Assembly: GCA_031763025.1 (NCBI GenBank)
Contig: JASSKH010000020.1
Span: 10,228,528 to 10,292,527, forward strand
Reading direction: 5' to 3'
DNA length: 64,000 bases
From: Macrocystis pyrifera
Lineage: Eukaryota > Sar > Phaeophyceae > Laminariales > Laminariaceae
The first letter of the stretch is position 1, and each line of letters begins with the position of its first letter. The notes beneath the pieces were generated by a model. The model saw only the letters and a list, made by a program, of their open reading frames with translations, was not told the origin of the DNA and did no database searches. This document shows, one piece after another, positions 35,363-46,149 of the stretch. Position numbers and translations under genes: made by a program.

Positions 35363-35597
35363 CAGGTGGCCACTGACGCACGTTGAGAGCGTACTCTGGT
35401 GGATCTGATGTAAAAACATCTTGATTGAGCCACTAATCTCAAGGTCGGTCATTGGCAAACGCAAACGTTCACAACGCCCCCCGATTATCGAATGTATGCG
35501 TCGCAATATACTCAGGTCGGAAAACGTACCAGTCCAAAGTGCCATGTTTTTTGTTTCGGTTGTAGCATTTTATTGACAGCACAGACACACAGCAGTT
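35363..35597 (+). repeat. About 210 bp direct repeat, right copy
   Basis: Partner of 33219-33430, about 2.15 kb away in the same orientation. It follows the LINE fragment. The pair might be long terminal repeats of a decayed element, but no primer-binding or coding signal lies between them, so segmental duplication is equally likely. Confidence 0.6.
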
Positions 35598-35599
35598 CG

Positions 35600-37310
35600 A
35601 TATATATTCGAAATCAAACAGAGAGGCAAACCACAACATGAATAACTACGACACCAAAGCTAAAACGTGAAATCCGAAAAAAAGGAGACTCGAAATGAAA
35701 ACAAAAGTTTTTGAGGTAATCGGAAACAAATGACGTATTCACGAAAAAAGTAGGGACGAAATTGCAGAAGACGACATGATACAATGCGTACAGCCACACA
35801 ACAACTCACTACTTTTTCAGTCACAGCGGATGGATGTGCTATTTTTATATTGTATATATATATATATATATATACACGCTTTCTGGTCTCACTCGTTGTT
35901 TTGAAGCGCACAAAACCGACAATATGTTGTGTGTTGTTGTGTGTACACACACGCGTCGTGCTTTTTGCGCAAACAGTATGAAACTACTTAGGCACGTACC
36001 ACGTCCGGGGCACAAGAACGTTTTGCATAGTTAATGTTTTTATACTTGTTCTCGTTGTTTTAATGAATTCCGTATTCACTCGTAGTTCATAATATATTCT
36101 GCATTAAACGAGAGATGCTGCCAAAAACTAAACTAACTGCAACTACTTCTTCTATACTATATTAATACAAAATATTATCGATTTAAACTAACACCTCTAA
36201 AACTTGTACGATGCAAACCTCATTGCGATACCTGGTAGACGGCAATTGGCAGTTTGACTAACTGCACCGTACTGCATTGATGCCAACGATTCAGTTCCCC
36301 TCTACAAGCTCCATAGGTCCTTCATTAATATATTTCATTTTTTTTATTTCGTCAGTACTGTTTCTTACTTACATAAACTATACCACCAGGGAAATATCCA
36401 CCTATTGTACGGCTCAATTAATCGCAAAACGTCTCATGTGTGTCCGACAAAAAAAACAAATGTTGCAAGATCAAATCCACAGCAGTAACGACTACGTCAC
36501 ACATTATTATCGGTACAATAAATACGTTGCGCAGGCGTTGCGGTACACGTGTTTCCCGCCGCCGCAACGTAGAAAAGGCTGAATGATTTCGCCGCAACGT
36601 CCCGTTAAGTACCCAAGTGGCCTCTAATGTACCTGTGGTTCTTAGACAAGTTTGACACACAACAAGCAATCGAAAGGTTTATTGCGACGCTACACGACAG
36701 CTGGAGAGATCAAAATCTCCCATTATTAGAGGCAAGCGCGTAGCAACAACGTTGGACTGATGCCATGATGCGCACCATAGAGAGAGGTGCTTACTTTGAG
36801 TGATACCTGATACATACATACAGTTTTTTCTACGGGTGCCGTGTGCGGTGTATATCTCAAGCGGACACTTCATCCCATGTTATTTACCTACGCAGTCACT
36901 GAACACACAGAGGTAGGCTGGATAAATTCGAGACTGTCAAAATCGGCCTCTCCAGTTGGGAACCGGACAATCGAATATCGAGATGACCTCCTGAAAACAT
37001 TTGCTGCTGCTGTAGAACGCCCGAGATCATCCATTGCGCTGTCCGTAAAAAAAATGATATTCCGGGGGCAAATACGAACCGTGGCACAAACAAACGTATA
37101 CCAGGTATAAGTTTCTTTCGCAAGACTGAGGGGGTTCTAGAACCGAGTGAAACAAATAGAAAAAGGAAGAAATCAAAACAATGTTTTCTTTCTTTTTTCA
37201 ACATGTGATCAAAATGGTTACAACGGTCTTCCATTCCGACCTCTGGGAGATATGGTGTGTCGTTTTCTCTTCATAACGGACGCGGGCGTTGACTCTGTTA
37301 TTGTCTTCTG
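35600..37310. other. No confident gene
   Basis: AT-rich sequence with a TA microsatellite at about 35854-35873. Frames at 36277-36582, 36896-37234 and 37147-37377 show no motif. Confidence 0.35.
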
Positions 37311-37313
37311 TGG

Positions 37314-37529
37314 TCAGAAGAGTCCTACAACAGCACCGCGGGTACTAATGGCAACTTGTCTGCCAAACACTAGTTGAGGTGGTTTCAGGCTTGGTACATT
37401 TATACTCTTTGGTGGCGGGCAGGTGGTGCAAAGAGGGGGTCGAGAAGCTTCGAAGCCGGCAACGGGGGGAGGGGCGAGAATACTTTTGGGTCTCCCGCCG
37501 TGGCGAACCAAATAAAACCTGGTGACCAT
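37314..37529 (-). CDS. Possible exon, unknown
   Basis: A 71-codon minus frame starts with ATG immediately after a good acceptor-like sequence (ctccccttacacctgcag). It begins MVTRFYLVRHGGRPKSIL and is proline-rich after that. The RHG word resembles the start of histidine phosphatases, but none of the following family motifs are present. Low confidence. Confidence 0.25.
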   Translation of the reverse strand: MVTRFYLVRHGGRPKSILAPPPVAGFEASRPPLCTTCPPPKSINVPSLKPPQLVFGRQVAISTRGAVVGLF

Positions 37530-38619
37530 CTGCAGGTGTAAGGGGAGCCGGTGGTGCCCTCGTCCTGAAGCAAAGAAAATAAAGTACTTCAGATTTGTTT
37601 AAGTCACATGCTTACTGAATGGTCAGGCGCAATTTGAGCTCCATGAAGTTCAGCTCCAGGATCCTTCTTCTCGTTCTACAGCGGAAACGAAGAAGCGCCT
37701 GGGGCCTAAATAGATACTGAAACCAAGTAGAAAACGTGCCACGAGCTGTGTTTTGTAAATAAAATCAATATTGTTTGAGACGTACTTTGAATAGTGCGAC
37801 AGAGAATCTTGACGGGACGGGTCAGTTTTGACTTTTGTTTGACGATAAAAACAATTTTGAAAATGGGGCTGGAAGGGACGTTTAAGTAAGAACGTAAAAC
37901 GTTTGAGTGGCGGGGCCGGACGGAATAGCGGGTGTATAATGTTTGGCTGAGACGGGACGGTCAATATTTCTTTCCTCGGCGGGAAGGGACAGTGGATATT
38001 GTTTTCCTCTTTCCCGCTGCATGGACGCCCGGGTTGCACGTGAAGAATTCCCTGCACTGTTGACCGGGCCCAAGGAGACGTCCCGATGAAAGTAACTTTG
38101 TGACCACCGTGCACTTGACATTTTCATTTCTGGCTGATGATTCTATTTCCGAGAAGACTTAAGTGTTGCCACACGGGCGACATCTTGTGATTCCTTCCCA
38201 CCCCTGCCAGGAGCACTGTTGCGGTGCCAGGTGGTGGCTGTTCTAAGGATTGTGCTTGCGCGGTGTTCGGCTGGTTGTAGAAGTGGGATATTAGAGGTGG
38301 TGGGTGGTGGAGGTGATGGCGGCGACGGTGGTTGTTGATATTGTAGTTCCGCTGCTGGTCAATCAATCCTGCCCGTGAGGTAGGCATGCATGGCCTCCGT
38401 CCCGGCCACAACATTACGGTACACTGGTGGCCGCGTTCAGAGTGGTCTGCGGTTTTGTGTGTGGTGGAAAGCTGGGTTCACAACTAAGTGTGCATACGGA
38501 GATAACCATTCAGAGATGTTCATATGCTCTGTATGGTATGGCCGTACGCAAACGTATCGCGACTACTAATAGCCTTAAAATAACGTGGAGGTGATGAGAG
38601 GGTTGAGGTTGATAACGCC

Positions 38620-39240
38620 CCGCCATATAGCTCCACGTTTTATGGCACCCAGTACCCAACACCACGATTTTGATGTTTGTTCAATTTCCTAGTTGTGACG
38701 TTTTTACCCTTGTTTTTTACATGCGAGGATGTTTGACCGTTTTGACAATATCTGGCCGTGTACGGTTCGCGCTTTGCGCTCAGGGCCTCTGGTGGCTCCT
38801 ACGGAGGGCAAAAATGTTTCTGCACTTCGTGATTGAGAGCTGGGTGCCAAACGGGAACACATCCGGTTGGGATCACGTTTGTGGAGTTACAGCACAGTAG
38901 AGATCCCCATGTTGTAGAGTAGGTTTCTGGAAAATTCTCCATGCAAAGCGGGAAAACGAAGCTGACCCTGCTTGGCTCGCCTCATTCCACTCGGCCCTGA
39001 TCCAAGCCGGATGTGATCCCACTGAGCACCTTGGTCCCACCCACAAGGTGCCGATTTTTTTTGGCTTTCTGAAGGTGCCTCCAGAAGCCTTGAGCGCGAA
39101 ACGCGAACCGTACACGGTCACATATCGCCAAACGGTCGAAGATCGAGGGATGCAACAAAAAAAAAAATCGTAAAAACCTGGAATTGAACCCAGTATCGAA
39201 ATCATAGTGCTGGGTACCATGGACCGTGCGGCTATAAAAT
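38620..39240. mobile_element. Inverted pair of tRNA-derived SINE-like sequences
   Basis: The right arm (38975-39240, read on minus) has the look of a tRNA head: atagctccgcggtctatgg resembles an A box and ctgggttcaattccagg a T arm with B box, followed by a T run. The left arm (38620-38885, plus) matches it for about 260 bp with indels (shared words gaccgtgtacggttcgcg-type, aacacatccggttggatc-type). The two arms therefore form a large inverted repeat around a 90 bp centre. Two head-to-head SINE insertions or a single long-arm foldback element would explain it. The tRNA resemblance is imperfect in the stems. Confidence 0.6.
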
Positions 39241-39499
39241 CACCCTCCCATAGACCGCGGAGCTATGTCACCCTCCGCCCCCTCCCTTCCCCTACGTTCT
39301 GTATGTCTATTTAGAGTCGCAATACCCGTACCTACAAGCATATATATATATATATGTCCAGAGCATAGAAATATTCCTGGAATATTTTTATTATGGGGAA
39401 CCAACCGAGGGGCTATTTGTTTTCCCGCTTTTTATCACAGAAATTTATTTATCCATACCTCGGAGACCTCTAATTTTTTTTCTTTTCTTTTTTTTTTCT

Positions 39500-39715
39500 T
39501 TTTTTCATCATCACTTTTACTTTCCAGCCCACTCGTAGGAGGTTTTACCCTCGACGATCTTCTGGACGAGTCGTGGTCACAGGTGTCGTCCCTTCTCTCC
39601 CCCGGTACGTGCCTTTAGTTTATATCGCGCATAGGGTTCAGCATTCCCACTGCTCGTCGATTTTCATCGAATGTACAGCTAACTCACGGTCTCGCGCTTT
39701 CCGCTACGGGGACGT
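39500..39715 (+). repeat. Dispersed repeat, third copy
   Basis: Shares tcacttttactttc, gtggtcacaggtgtcgtcccttct, cccccggta, atatcgcgc and ctcacggtctcgcgctttc-type words with 28285-28460, and more weakly with 27590-27720, in the same order. It is preceded by a T/C tract (39465-39510). Confidence 0.6.
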
Positions 39716-39872
39716 CTACTGGATAGGTGTTGCTGGTGAGAAAAAGAGATATTAGACTTTACTAAGATCCATAAAAACTACGAAAACACAATTAGATAAA
39801 CCAATACCTGGTACGAGCTGGTTCCGGAGACAGCCGAGACTTAACATCTTCGCACACGTTGGTGTTGGAGAG

Positions 39873-40103
39873 TTGGAAAATGAATTTTGGCATGGCTGTG
39901 CGTCACGACACGACGAACAAAAAAAACTGACGACTGGTCTTTTTTTTTTGGTTCTTGAGATACATTTTTCTGTTTTTTCTGATTTTTTCGGCAACTTTAA
40001 CCCTCCGTATTTCACGAAAAACAAAAATTTAACTGCAAAAAAGACCAGGCGTCATTTTTTTTTCTTGTCATGACGCACAACCCTGCCAAAGTCTATTTTC
40101 CAA
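39873..40103. repeat. Imperfect inverted repeat, 65 bp arms
   Basis: tggaaaatgaattttggcat followed by ctgtgcgtcacgac and ctgacgactggtctttttt on the left matches the reverse complement of 40037-40103 with few changes. A centre of about 100 bp separates the arms. The right arm includes the start codon region of the ORF at 40070. It may be a MITE or a regulatory hairpin. Confidence 0.65.
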
Positions 40104-40487
40104 CCCTCAAAAACCAAAGTGCAGAAGTTATTCCCGTCAAGGGTGAATTTATCTCTAGGGTTGTTGAAAAGCTCGAAAAAATCAAAACTATTTCTTGTAC
40201 TTTGGAAGGCGATAAATATAACAGCCTTGCAAGTTTCGCAGAAAACAGGTGTTGTTGCAGACGTCTTTCCTTTGTTGATACGACGTGTCGAATTATTCAT
40301 CGTATTGGCCGATCTATGGCCTAGATACAAACCGAAGACTAAAAAGAAACTATTAATAGTGGACACGAAAACAACGAAAACGAAATGGAAAACGACGAAG
40401 CAAACAAAATCGAAACAGCAGATGACCAAAACTATAAAGGCAGATAAAGACGGAGACACAAATCAAACGGGAAAAAAGCAAAGATGA
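40070..40487 (+). pseudogene. Basic-tailed AT-rich protein, frameshifted
   Basis: From ATG 40070 a frame reads MTHNPAKVYFPTLKNQSAEV and GEFISRVVEKLEKIKTISCT, then loses character near 40235. A second frame takes over (TGVVADVFPLLIRRVELFIV) and ends in a lysine/threonine-rich tail (KPKTKKKLLIVDTKTTKTKW) at TGA 40485-40487. Joined by one base shift, this would be about 138 residues with a basic C-terminus. Its AT-rich codons differ from the GC-rich host gene at 47.7 kb, so it may belong to a mobile element, perhaps a nucleic-acid-binding ORF. No family is recognised. Confidence 0.4.
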
Positions 40488-40674
40488 AAAACTTCAAAGG
40501 AAACCGAAAGAGACTAAAAGGAGGCGGGGGGGACAGATAATACTAAATATTGGCACTGGCGCATACAGACACGCAGAGGTGCCCGGGTGGCACCATGCTA
40601 GTTACTTGCGCCCAATAGGAGGGACCGCATCATGAAGATGATGACCATACCCAGGTGTAAGTGTGGGGCATACT

Positions 40675-40817
40675 GTCGCCCCCCATGTTGCTGTTGTTGT
40701 TGTTGTTGTTGTTGTTGTCCCCTCCCCCCTCGTCCCCCATGTTGTTGTATTTGTTGTTGTTATCCCCTCCCCCCTCGTCCCCCATGTTGTTGTATTTGTT
40801 GTTGTTGTTGTTGTAGT
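40675..40817 (+). repeat. Interrupted TTG arrays with repeated C-rich unit
   Basis: TTG/GTT runs alternate with a repeated ctcccccctcgtcccccatg block (twice). Its right edge is the tail of the minus-strand LINE fragment, so it is an expanded CAA-type LINE tail. Confidence 0.75.
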
Positions 40818-42230
40818 TGTCTTCTTCACGTTAAGCCGTTCTTTCTACCCGTCGATATCCAGCACAACCAGTGTCCGTGCCGATTCTTCTTTCCTAGAGA
40901 GATACAAGTTCTGTGGTCACAAAGCTACGCCACAGAGACACTACGTGTATGCAACGCAATCCCATGTCATCATATTGCATACGACAGGCACGACATACAC
41001 ATTCCATGACTTAGACGAACGAAACGAAACAAGAGAAACGAAACGAACAAAAACAACATAAGGAATACAATTCGAAAAAAAAATAAATATAAGAAATAAA
41101 TATAAGAAACAAACCATCGTGCCCCCCTCCGGAGGGGATCTGGCGGACACTTGAAAAAAACTAGCTGCAAAAAAACAGGAAAAAGAAGAAAAACACCACT
41201 AGTCGTCGTCAACAGAATTAGACTAAGAACCAAGGGAAAATAACAGATAAACCAACACACAAAGCATCCTCCAGGTAGCGGCAGCAGTTTATGGTACGAG
41301 TAGCGCATCCAGGGTCTCCCCTTGTCCGCCTGGTACCTTGCTACCCTGTCGGCCGCCTCCGTCCAGCGTTTGTCAACTATGCCCGGCCCCTCGGCGTCGG
41401 ACAATACGAAACAAGCAAAACGGGCTCGTCATCCACCCACGCCACACGACTCCTCCAATAAGGCTTATCAATCGGAGTAAGGAAGAGAAAGATACAACAC
41501 CGCCATTCTGCGCAGGTGCATTGGCGTCGGCGGTTGTAGTCGCGGTTGCAGCTATCTTGTGCCGTTCTGCTGATCCCTCCTTCTCGTCCTTATGCCGTTT
41601 CTGCATGAAGACCTCCGCCCCTTCGTCGACCCATCGGCAACATCTTCAGGCGTTTTGCGCTGCCTCGCGCCACCCTTCGAGCTTGATGTCAAACGCCTCG
41701 AGGCCCTCCTCAAGGTACGACATCCAGTCTCGCTCCTGTCCTCCAGAATAGCCCTTACCTCCGACAATCTCCCCAAACATCACCTTCTTGGGCAAGCGCT
41801 CCTCTTCCATGCGTGCCACAAAGACCGTAAACAGTAGTCTACGTCTACGTACCGTCGTCTCAACGCTCTCGGACTTTGATCTGAGAGGCGCGTTTGCATA
41901 GGATAGAACGTGGTATTCGCGCTTTCGTGTTCGCTAGCCGACGCATAGGAAGATCATCGTTTGGTGGACCTCCCGTAGCCTACCGTGGTTAATCTTGCTC
42001 GGGCTCCAAGTAACGCATCCGTAAAGCAATGTTTCGATCATCTCAGCATATTCACCTTCAGGCGTATGCGCACACCCTGGCGGTCATAAATTTTCATCTT
42101 ATTATACCGCCCTCTTGAGTCGATGCGTTACCTCGACACTTCTTCTCGTCCAATCTGCGCTGATAGCCCCGCCCAAACACAGAAACTCGAGTGTCTGACC
42201 GTGCACTTGGCCGTTGATATATTCATGCGA
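40800..42230 (-). mobile_element. 5'-truncated LINE fragment
   Basis: Read on minus from about 42230, it shows [80 protein letters not shown] and [10 protein letters not shown], which align in order with the C-terminal half of the LINE at 8.2-12.5 kb. Several stops interrupt it. It ends in the shared 3' region and a TTG tail (plus strand view). It is an old 5'-truncated copy of the same or a sister family; the differences are large enough to suggest different subfamilies. Confidence 0.85.
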
Positions 42231-42370
42231 AACATCACCAACTGATATCCATTGCCAGGTGTATCATGATCCTAAAAACTAGCAGCCTGGGCGCCTTCGA
42301 TCGCGCAGGTAACTCGAGCTCAGAACACCACGAAGCTCTGCTTGGAAAGCCACCTAACTTAGTTTTCAGT

Positions 42371-42571
42371 TTAAATCGACGAAACCAGTTGGGTTTGAGA
42401 AACCGTCGAAAACACGCGGCGAAAATTGAATGAGACACACGACGGGCGCCCCTCCATTTTCAATCCACCCCGCGCACACCCGCGCACGTACACCTCCGTG
42501 TCGGTTGTGTCGACCCCCAAAACATCCCGATCCAAGTAGGACTGAATCAAGCTCAAGAGTTGTTGCGCCAT
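42371..42571 (-). CDS. Uncharacterised ORF or first exon
   Basis: ATG at 42569-42571 opens a 66-codon frame (MAQQLLSLIQSYLDRDVLGV, DTTDTEVYVRGCARGGLKME) with about two-thirds GC at third positions. Downstream on this strand the LINE fragment starts, so the gene may have been interrupted by it, or the ORF may belong to a retroelement. It is divergent from the plus ORF at 42744, with 172 bp between the two starts. No domain is recognised. Confidence 0.38.
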   Translation of the reverse strand: MAQQLLSLIQSYLDRDVLGVDTTDTEVYVRGCARGGLKMEGRPSCVSFNFRRVFSTVSQTQLVSSI

Positions 42572-42743
42572 GATGTTAGTGTTGTGTCGCTGCTGGCTAC
42601 AACAAGCCTGAGCTTGACAGTCGCGGTGACCTCAAACGCTAGGAATGTATGGTCATGTTGCAACCTTTTTGTGCAAGCCGCCTCAAAACTATAAACTACA
42701 AGTCAGATGCTTGGCCGTTTGGCACGGTCCATACCGCAACACC

Positions 42744-42911
42744 ATGCGATCGAAAATGGACGGAGCAGCTGCCAGAAGGGCTGCGGCTATGACTGCTGCT
42801 GCCGCTGGTGGAGGTGGTGGTTCGGCCGGTCCAGGTCCAGACTTTGTTTGCGGGACGGGACAGTATATTGACGGTATCATGATGACAGGACGACAAACAA
42901 TATACGTCTAA
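42744..42911 (+). CDS. Small alanine/glycine-rich ORF or first exon
   Basis: ATG 42744 opens 55 codons: MRSKMDGAAARRAAAMTAAA, a glycine stretch, then PDFVCGTGQYIDGIMMTGR and a TAA. GC-rich third positions and the low-complexity linker are like brown algal proteins. The CGTGQYIDG word resembles cysteine-rich extracellular repeats, but it is too short to assign. A GTATCA word after it could be a weak donor. Confidence 0.35.
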   Translation: MRSKMDGAAARRAAAMTAAAAGGGGGSAGPGPDFVCGTGQYIDGIMMTGRQTIYV

Positions 42912-42949
42912 GAACGCTAAGGAGCGCTGAGAGCACACCGCCAATATTG

Positions 42950-44035
42950 TTGTGCTAAAACATTTTTATATACACGCCTGTCAAGGTAGCAAGAAACAAG
43001 AGAACGTGTACATCGACACTACTATGAGCGCTATTTGCTTGTGCTTCACACAGACGGGTCGGAGGTTCAAATCCAAGCTCGTCTTTCTTGTGTGTGTGTG
43101 TGGTTTTTTCTGGTGCCATTCGTTAGAAGTAAGAAGACGTAGTAAAACGATCGTCAGCAACAAGCATCGTGCCGTACTTAGCACGACATCCCTGCTTCGC
43201 CTGCAATTTTATGTACTGCACTACCTCTGCAGGGACTGAAATGAGCAACAAACCACTAGAAACTTGGTGAAGAACATGATTCGACTGCTCTAGCTGCGGC
43301 GGTGGTACTGATACGAAACGTCGGCACTGCCGGTATTCATGCGACACCCGGTGCTTGGTGACACCTTTGTGACTGTTTTAGTTCCCATATGACATGCATT
43401 GTACTTGCTTCAATCAACACCATTCGCGAATAGAAAGTAATGACCAATCAGACATGAGTAATTGACTATACTAGACCAAAACTTTAAAAGCAAACGCAAG
43501 CCCCTTCGTAAACGTACGGATATATTTATTACAAACTCTTCTACCAGTCTTTTCCTAATCTCGTTCTAAATTCCGTCACCCCTCTGTACCTACTAACCCG
43601 ATACCTGCTGCTGCGAGAGACAAGTTCCTTTCCCCTGAAATTGAATCCGAACACCGCGTCGGACGACTGTCCGCTGTCCTAACGAATAGCCAGGGTTTGA
43701 CTCTGACGTGCAGGAGGTTGTGGGATTCAGCTGCCCAATACCACTGAAGGTCGTACCTAGGGGGTCGTCCCACACCGTCTTGTTTCGTCTGTGCCCGTAT
43801 TCCGTCACCGCCCCCAACCCGAGTACCGTGTTACGCATACATATTATCACACCGCTATCCACTCATCGTAATATTGTTATATTTCATTGGTATGACAAGG
43901 TGAAAACAAACAATAAAACACAGGAAAGCTGGCCCAGGATGGATTTCTTCAATGAGAATCGGTACGTTATCCACGCATTTCGGGATATATATAGTTACGA
44001 CCCCAATTTATATTATTTCTTCTAAAAAAATCGAA
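42950..44035. other. No confident gene
   Basis: Frames are under 106 codons, overlap and lack motifs. A TG microsatellite lies at 43091-43104. Confidence 0.35.
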
Positions 44036-44041
44036 ACTAAC

Positions 44042-45335
44042 ACTTTCGGGTTTGTTCGCACCAGTATATACCAGCGCAGTCCTACCCGTCCAGGATTCCC
44101 TACACTGATTTGGAGCGGTAGCGACCCACCAGTGTACCAGCGCAGTCCCACCAGTGTAGGATTCCCTACACTGATTGGAGCGGTCGCGACCCACCAGTAC
44201 ACCAGCGCTGTCCCACCGTTCTAGGATTCCCTCGACTGATGCGGAGCGGTAGCGACCCACCAGTATTCCAGCGCAGTACAATCAACCTAGGATTCTCCAC
44301 CCTGATTTAGAGCGGTAGCGACCCATCAGTGTATCAGCGCTTTGGCTCTGTGGTCTGTTTGTTGTGTGTTGTTTAACTAGAATTAGTGGATAACGCATCC
44401 CATTCTCACGCATTCCATTCAGCCCTGGCCTGGTTTCTTGTGTCTTGTTGTGTGTTCAGCCCATATATACTGTTCGTTGATTGTGGCAACTTTTGCTGGT
44501 GTTGTACTTTTCTGGCATACCGGCAAACGTACTGCATGTGTTGTTGTAAATATATCACGATAAACAGCTGAGCTATACACCTAGTGTATAAACGTACTGC
44601 AGTAGTAGCAGTATAGCAATACAGGCGCACACAAAAGACAACGAGCAACGCGAATGGCAGGCTGAGCTAAACACATACACACAGCACGCATCAAAATACC
44701 CAAAGCGTACATGCCACAGGGCAAACGCAAACAGCAAGCACACATAATACGGCAAAAAGCACGCAGCACAAAGACCGCACACCCAACGTACAGCCCACAC
44801 TAAACAGGACACAGAGCCAATGCTCTGGTACACTGGTGGGTCGCTACCGCTCCAAATCACTGTGAGGAATCCCAGGCTTATGGTACCGCCTTAGGTACGG
44901 GTGGGTCTCTACAGCTCCAAATAAGTGTAGGAACGCCTAGGCTGGTGATACTGCGCTGGCATACTGGTGGGTCGCTACCGCTCCAAATCAATATACAGAA
45001 TCCTAGGCTGTTGTGGCACTTCACTGGTACACTGGTGGGTTGCTACCGCTCCAAATTAGTGTAGAGAATCTTAGGCCGGTGGTACTGCGCTGGTATAGTG
45101 GGGGGTCACTACCTTTCCAAATCAGTCTATTAATAGTGAATCCTAGACTAGTGGGATTGCGCTGGTATGCTGGTGGATCGTTACTGCTCCAAATCAGTGT
45201 CGGAAATCCTGGACTAGTGGTTCTGCGCTGGTATACTGGTGGGTCTCTACCGCTCCAAATCAGCGCAGGGAATCCTAGACTGGTGAGACTAAGCTGGTGT
45301 AGACTGGTGGGATCCAACCCGAACGTGTTGGTCAT
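44042..45335. mobile_element. Foldback element with tandem-repeat arms
   Basis: The left arm (44042-44370) has about four units of 65 bp, each with accagcgcagtcccacca-, ctaggattccctacactg- and ttggagcggtagcgacc-type words. The right arm (44785-45335) carries about seven units of the same sequence inverted. The outermost bases also pair (ctttcgggtttg against its complement in the right arm), and pairing continues inside (ttggctctgtg...ctgttt). The 415 bp centre has no recognisable gene. Inverted arms built of short tandem units around a unique centre define foldback transposons. Frames such as 45013-45399 are repeat products. Confidence 0.8.
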
Positions 45336-45359
45336 GATTTTGAACAATGTAGAATCTCT

Positions 45360-45705
45360 GTGCCGGGGTTTTGTTACAGCGAAACTTGCATCCCTGTAGG
45401 ACTAATGAATCGGCACAAATACTGGTTGTGCTGGATGTCCCCGAGTAGAAAAACCTGTTTCATATGAGGGTATTATTTTCTGATCTTGACATTGCTGTAG
45501 GTGGTAAACCTTTTTTTAGGTGCGTTCATGGTTTGCACGTGCGGACGTGAACCCGTCTGGTAGTCTAGCTTCTGATACCCACGTGAGCATAGAGGCTGAG
45601 AAGTTTGAGTTGTCATTGTGTGTGCGTGTGTCTTATCCAATTGCTTAATTATATCCGTCGACATCCAACACAATTAGTCTCCGTGCCGATTCATCGTCTT
45701 CACAG
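45360..45705. repeat. Two LINE 3'-end fragments in opposite orientation
   Basis: 45360-45475 (plus) carries aatgaatcggcacaaata, ggttgtgctggatgtccccg and gagtagaaaaacctgtttca, matching the LINE 3' end. 45640-45705 carries the reverse complement (ccgtcgacatccaacacaat, then gtgccgattcatcg). The segment between has no gene. The pair directly abuts the foldback element. Confidence 0.6.
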
Positions 45706-45880
45706 TAAAAACATTTTCACATCCACGCTCTGTCTTCTATGTATGTGTTGTCTTCACACCAAACCCCCATTTCTACCCCATTTAGTGGCTAAACTTAGAG
45801 TCCGTCTTGATTCTTTGACGTAGAGGGATGCTAACAACGTGGTGACAGACTGAGAAGAGAAAAAAAAAAAACATAAGTAT

Positions 45881-46147
45881 TTGCAAGTTAATGTGGAAAG
45901 CCAACCAAGTACCAACGCACAGGGTACGAAAAGAAAACATGGCGAGCCGGACAAGAAAAGATCAGAAAACCTACAAGAGGGGAAAATCAAAAGGATACTG
46001 GAATTTAACAGGAGCCAGTTGGATACCCGCCGCACATGCTTGAGGGGAACAAATAGCTCCTGCTCGCACGAAGCAAGACGGAATAGAGGAAGATGCCGTC
46101 ATAGTGGTGCCCAGAAATCTTCTATTATGGACACGTCGTTATCTTGA
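45881..46147 (+). pseudogene. Lysine-rich coding remnant
   Basis: The frame from 45881 reads NVESQPSTNAQGTKRKHGEP and then EGKIKRILEFNRSQLDTR. From about 46020 another frame is more protein-like (TKQDGIEEDAVIVVPRNLLL). This looks like one basic protein with an indel. No family is recognised. Confidence 0.25.
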
Positions 46148-46149
46148 GT

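Noticed and set aside
34939..35442. 167-codon minus frame
   Set aside because: Runs antisense through the LINE 3' fragment and its tail.
37314..37529. FYLVRHGG on the minus strand, like the start of a histidine phosphatase
   Set aside because: Only the RHG word fits; the following family motifs and the second catalytic histidine are missing and the frame is short.
43020..43090. aggttcaaatcc, like a tRNA B box
   Set aside because: No acceptor stem, D arm or anticodon arm can be drawn around it.
45013..45399. 128-codon plus frame with a repeated LRWYTGGSLPLQ pattern
   Set aside because: A product of the 65 bp units in the right arm of the foldback element.
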